This document shows positions 5,661-6,021 of a stretch of 6,021 nucleotides of DNA, piece by piece. Positions within the stretch are counted from its first letter, which is position 1; each line of letters starts with the position of its first letter. The translations under genes were made by a program, and so were the position numbers. Below the pieces are notes generated by a model. It was given only the letters and a program-made list of their open reading frames with translations. It had not been told where the DNA came from and did not search any database. The stretch comes from CAYQEC01 sp964569015 (GTDB lineage: Bacteria > Actinomycetota > Acidimicrobiia > Spongiisociales > UBA5794): the NCBI GenBank assembly GCA_964569015.1, contig CAZMSN010000081.1, forward strand, positions 1 to 6,021. The letters run 5' to 3'.

Positions 5661-5948
5661 GTCGGATCTCCCTCTCGTCGAGTCGCCAGGTGACCCGCAC
5701 AGCTTACGCGGGCGTGAGGTAGCCGCTACCTGCTGCGCCGGCTCAGGTGCACAATGAGGTCGCAGCCGCCTCGGGTGGTCCTGCGGTGTCTTGCGGTCGG
5801 GACCCTCGAGGTGGCAGGCAACTTCTGTTGGGTGCGCTCGTGGTGCAGATCCCGGGGGTGTCCTGGGTTGTGTGAATCTGCAGTCTGCGCCTCCGCTCGG
5901 GCATCCTAGAGGGGATTGTGGCCACGGGGAACGAATCAGCAGAGACGA
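5661..5948. other. Intergenic region between the lipoprotein gene and the tRNA terminator
   Basis: I see no gene in these 288 bases. Short frames exist on both strands, but they extend into the tRNA and show no protein character. The part next to the lipoprotein gene should hold its promoter. TAAGCT on the minus strand (5706-5701) is a possible -10 box, with a palindrome at the place of the -35 element. The rest shows no repeat or RNA structure that I can support. Confidence 0.5.
5717..5731. promoter_or_regulatory. Perfect 7-1-7 inverted repeat upstream of the lipoprotein gene
   Basis: AGGTAGC and GCTACCT flank a single C, giving a perfect 15-base inverted repeat. It lies 57-71 bases upstream of the lipoprotein start, ten bases before a possible -10 box (TAAGCT, 5706-5701 on the minus strand), so it would cover the -35 region. 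That is a usual place for an operator or activator site. The regulator is unknown. Confidence 0.4.
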
Positions 5949-5976
5949 CGAAACCCCCGCTCACACGGGGGTTTCG
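5949..5976 (-). terminator. Hairpin terminator directly after the tRNA-Arg
   Basis: CGAAACCCCC (5949-5958) pairs perfectly with GGGGGTTTCG (5967-5976), a 10-base stem around an 8-base loop. In the direction of the tRNA the stem ends in GGGGGTTTCG followed by TCGTCT, so there is a short, broken T tract. The stem begins on the base right after the tRNA's CCA. It should end the tRNA transcript. Being nearly symmetric it could also stop transcription from the other side, although no plus-strand gene lies just to its left. Confidence 0.88.
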
Positions 5977-6021
5977 TGGCACGCCCGGAGGGACTCGAAC
6001 CCCCAACCTTCTGATCCGTAG
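5977..6021 (-). tRNA. tRNA-Arg (anticodon ACG), 3' part, cut by the window edge
   Basis: Read on the minus strand, the 45 bases fit the standard cloverleaf from position 32 to the end: anticodon loop CTACGGA (anticodon ACG), 3' anticodon stem TCAGA, variable loop AGGTT, T stem GGGGG with loop TTCGAGT and CCCTC (one G-T pair), 3' acceptor strand CGGGCGT, discriminator G, and encoded CCA. ACG with CTACGGATCAG is the usual form of the arginine tRNA that reads CGN codons after A34 is changed to inosine. The 5' half (acceptor strand, D arm, 5' anticodon stem) lies outside the window. A terminator follows immediately. Confidence 0.93.

Noticed and set aside
5743..6021. Short frames overlapping the tRNA, reading DSNPQPSDP on the plus strand and MGVRVPPGVPR on the minus strand
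   Set aside because: These are well-known translation artefacts of tRNA genes, not proteins.
5977..6021. tRNA-Arg as an attachment site of an integrated element
   Set aside because: No integrase, no direct repeat of the tRNA 3' end and no foreign-looking genes are visible in the window.

Overview
This window looks like chromosomal DNA from a high-GC actinobacterium, most likely of the Acidimicrobiia type. The signs are very GC-rich third codon positions, frequent GTG starts, a Thr/Ser-rich linker in a lipoprotein, a DUF4386 membrane protein, and an ECF sigma gene coupled to an anti-sigma-like gene with an 'ERGxPxGAxxLL' N-terminus. The lineage is inferred from style; no taxonomic marker is complete. 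No transposase, phage gene, CRISPR array or integrase is visible.

Layout. (1) Positions 1-286 hold no supported gene. (2) 287-2267, plus strand: an ECF sigma factor gene overlaps by ATGA a 497-residue membrane protein. That protein has a short cytoplasmic anti-sigma-like head, one membrane helix, an outer domain of five or six Asp-box (BNR) repeats, and a tail with two cysteines. The sigma gene needs a one-base correction, or a -1 frameshift, at a C run (346-350). (3) 3901-2320, minus strand: a second, intact ECF sigma gene, a single-pass putative anti-sigma protein and a small four-helix membrane protein, all with overlapping stops and starts. The two operons converge with only 52 bases between them. 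(4) 4105 to about 4173, plus strand: the 5' end of a third ECF sigma gene, with a good ribosome binding site, resembling the first one and cut off just before the end of the next gene. (5) 4927-4199, minus strand: a DUF4386 family membrane protein. (6) 5660-5124, minus strand: a secreted lipoprotein with a pair of cysteines. (7) 6021-5977, minus strand: the 3' part of tRNA-Arg(ACG), with encoded CCA, followed at once by a strong hairpin terminator.

How it fits together. The left two thirds is a cluster for extracytoplasmic signalling: two sigma/anti-sigma modules plus the relic of a third. In each intact module the sigma factor should be held at the membrane by its partner and released on an outside signal. 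The first partner carries a predicted six-bladed beta-propeller outside the cell, so it may sense a ligand or a protein. The right third is ordinary housekeeping and envelope genes, all on the minus strand. The most notable items are the propeller-type anti-sigma protein, the frameshift in its sigma gene, and the truncated third sigma gene.
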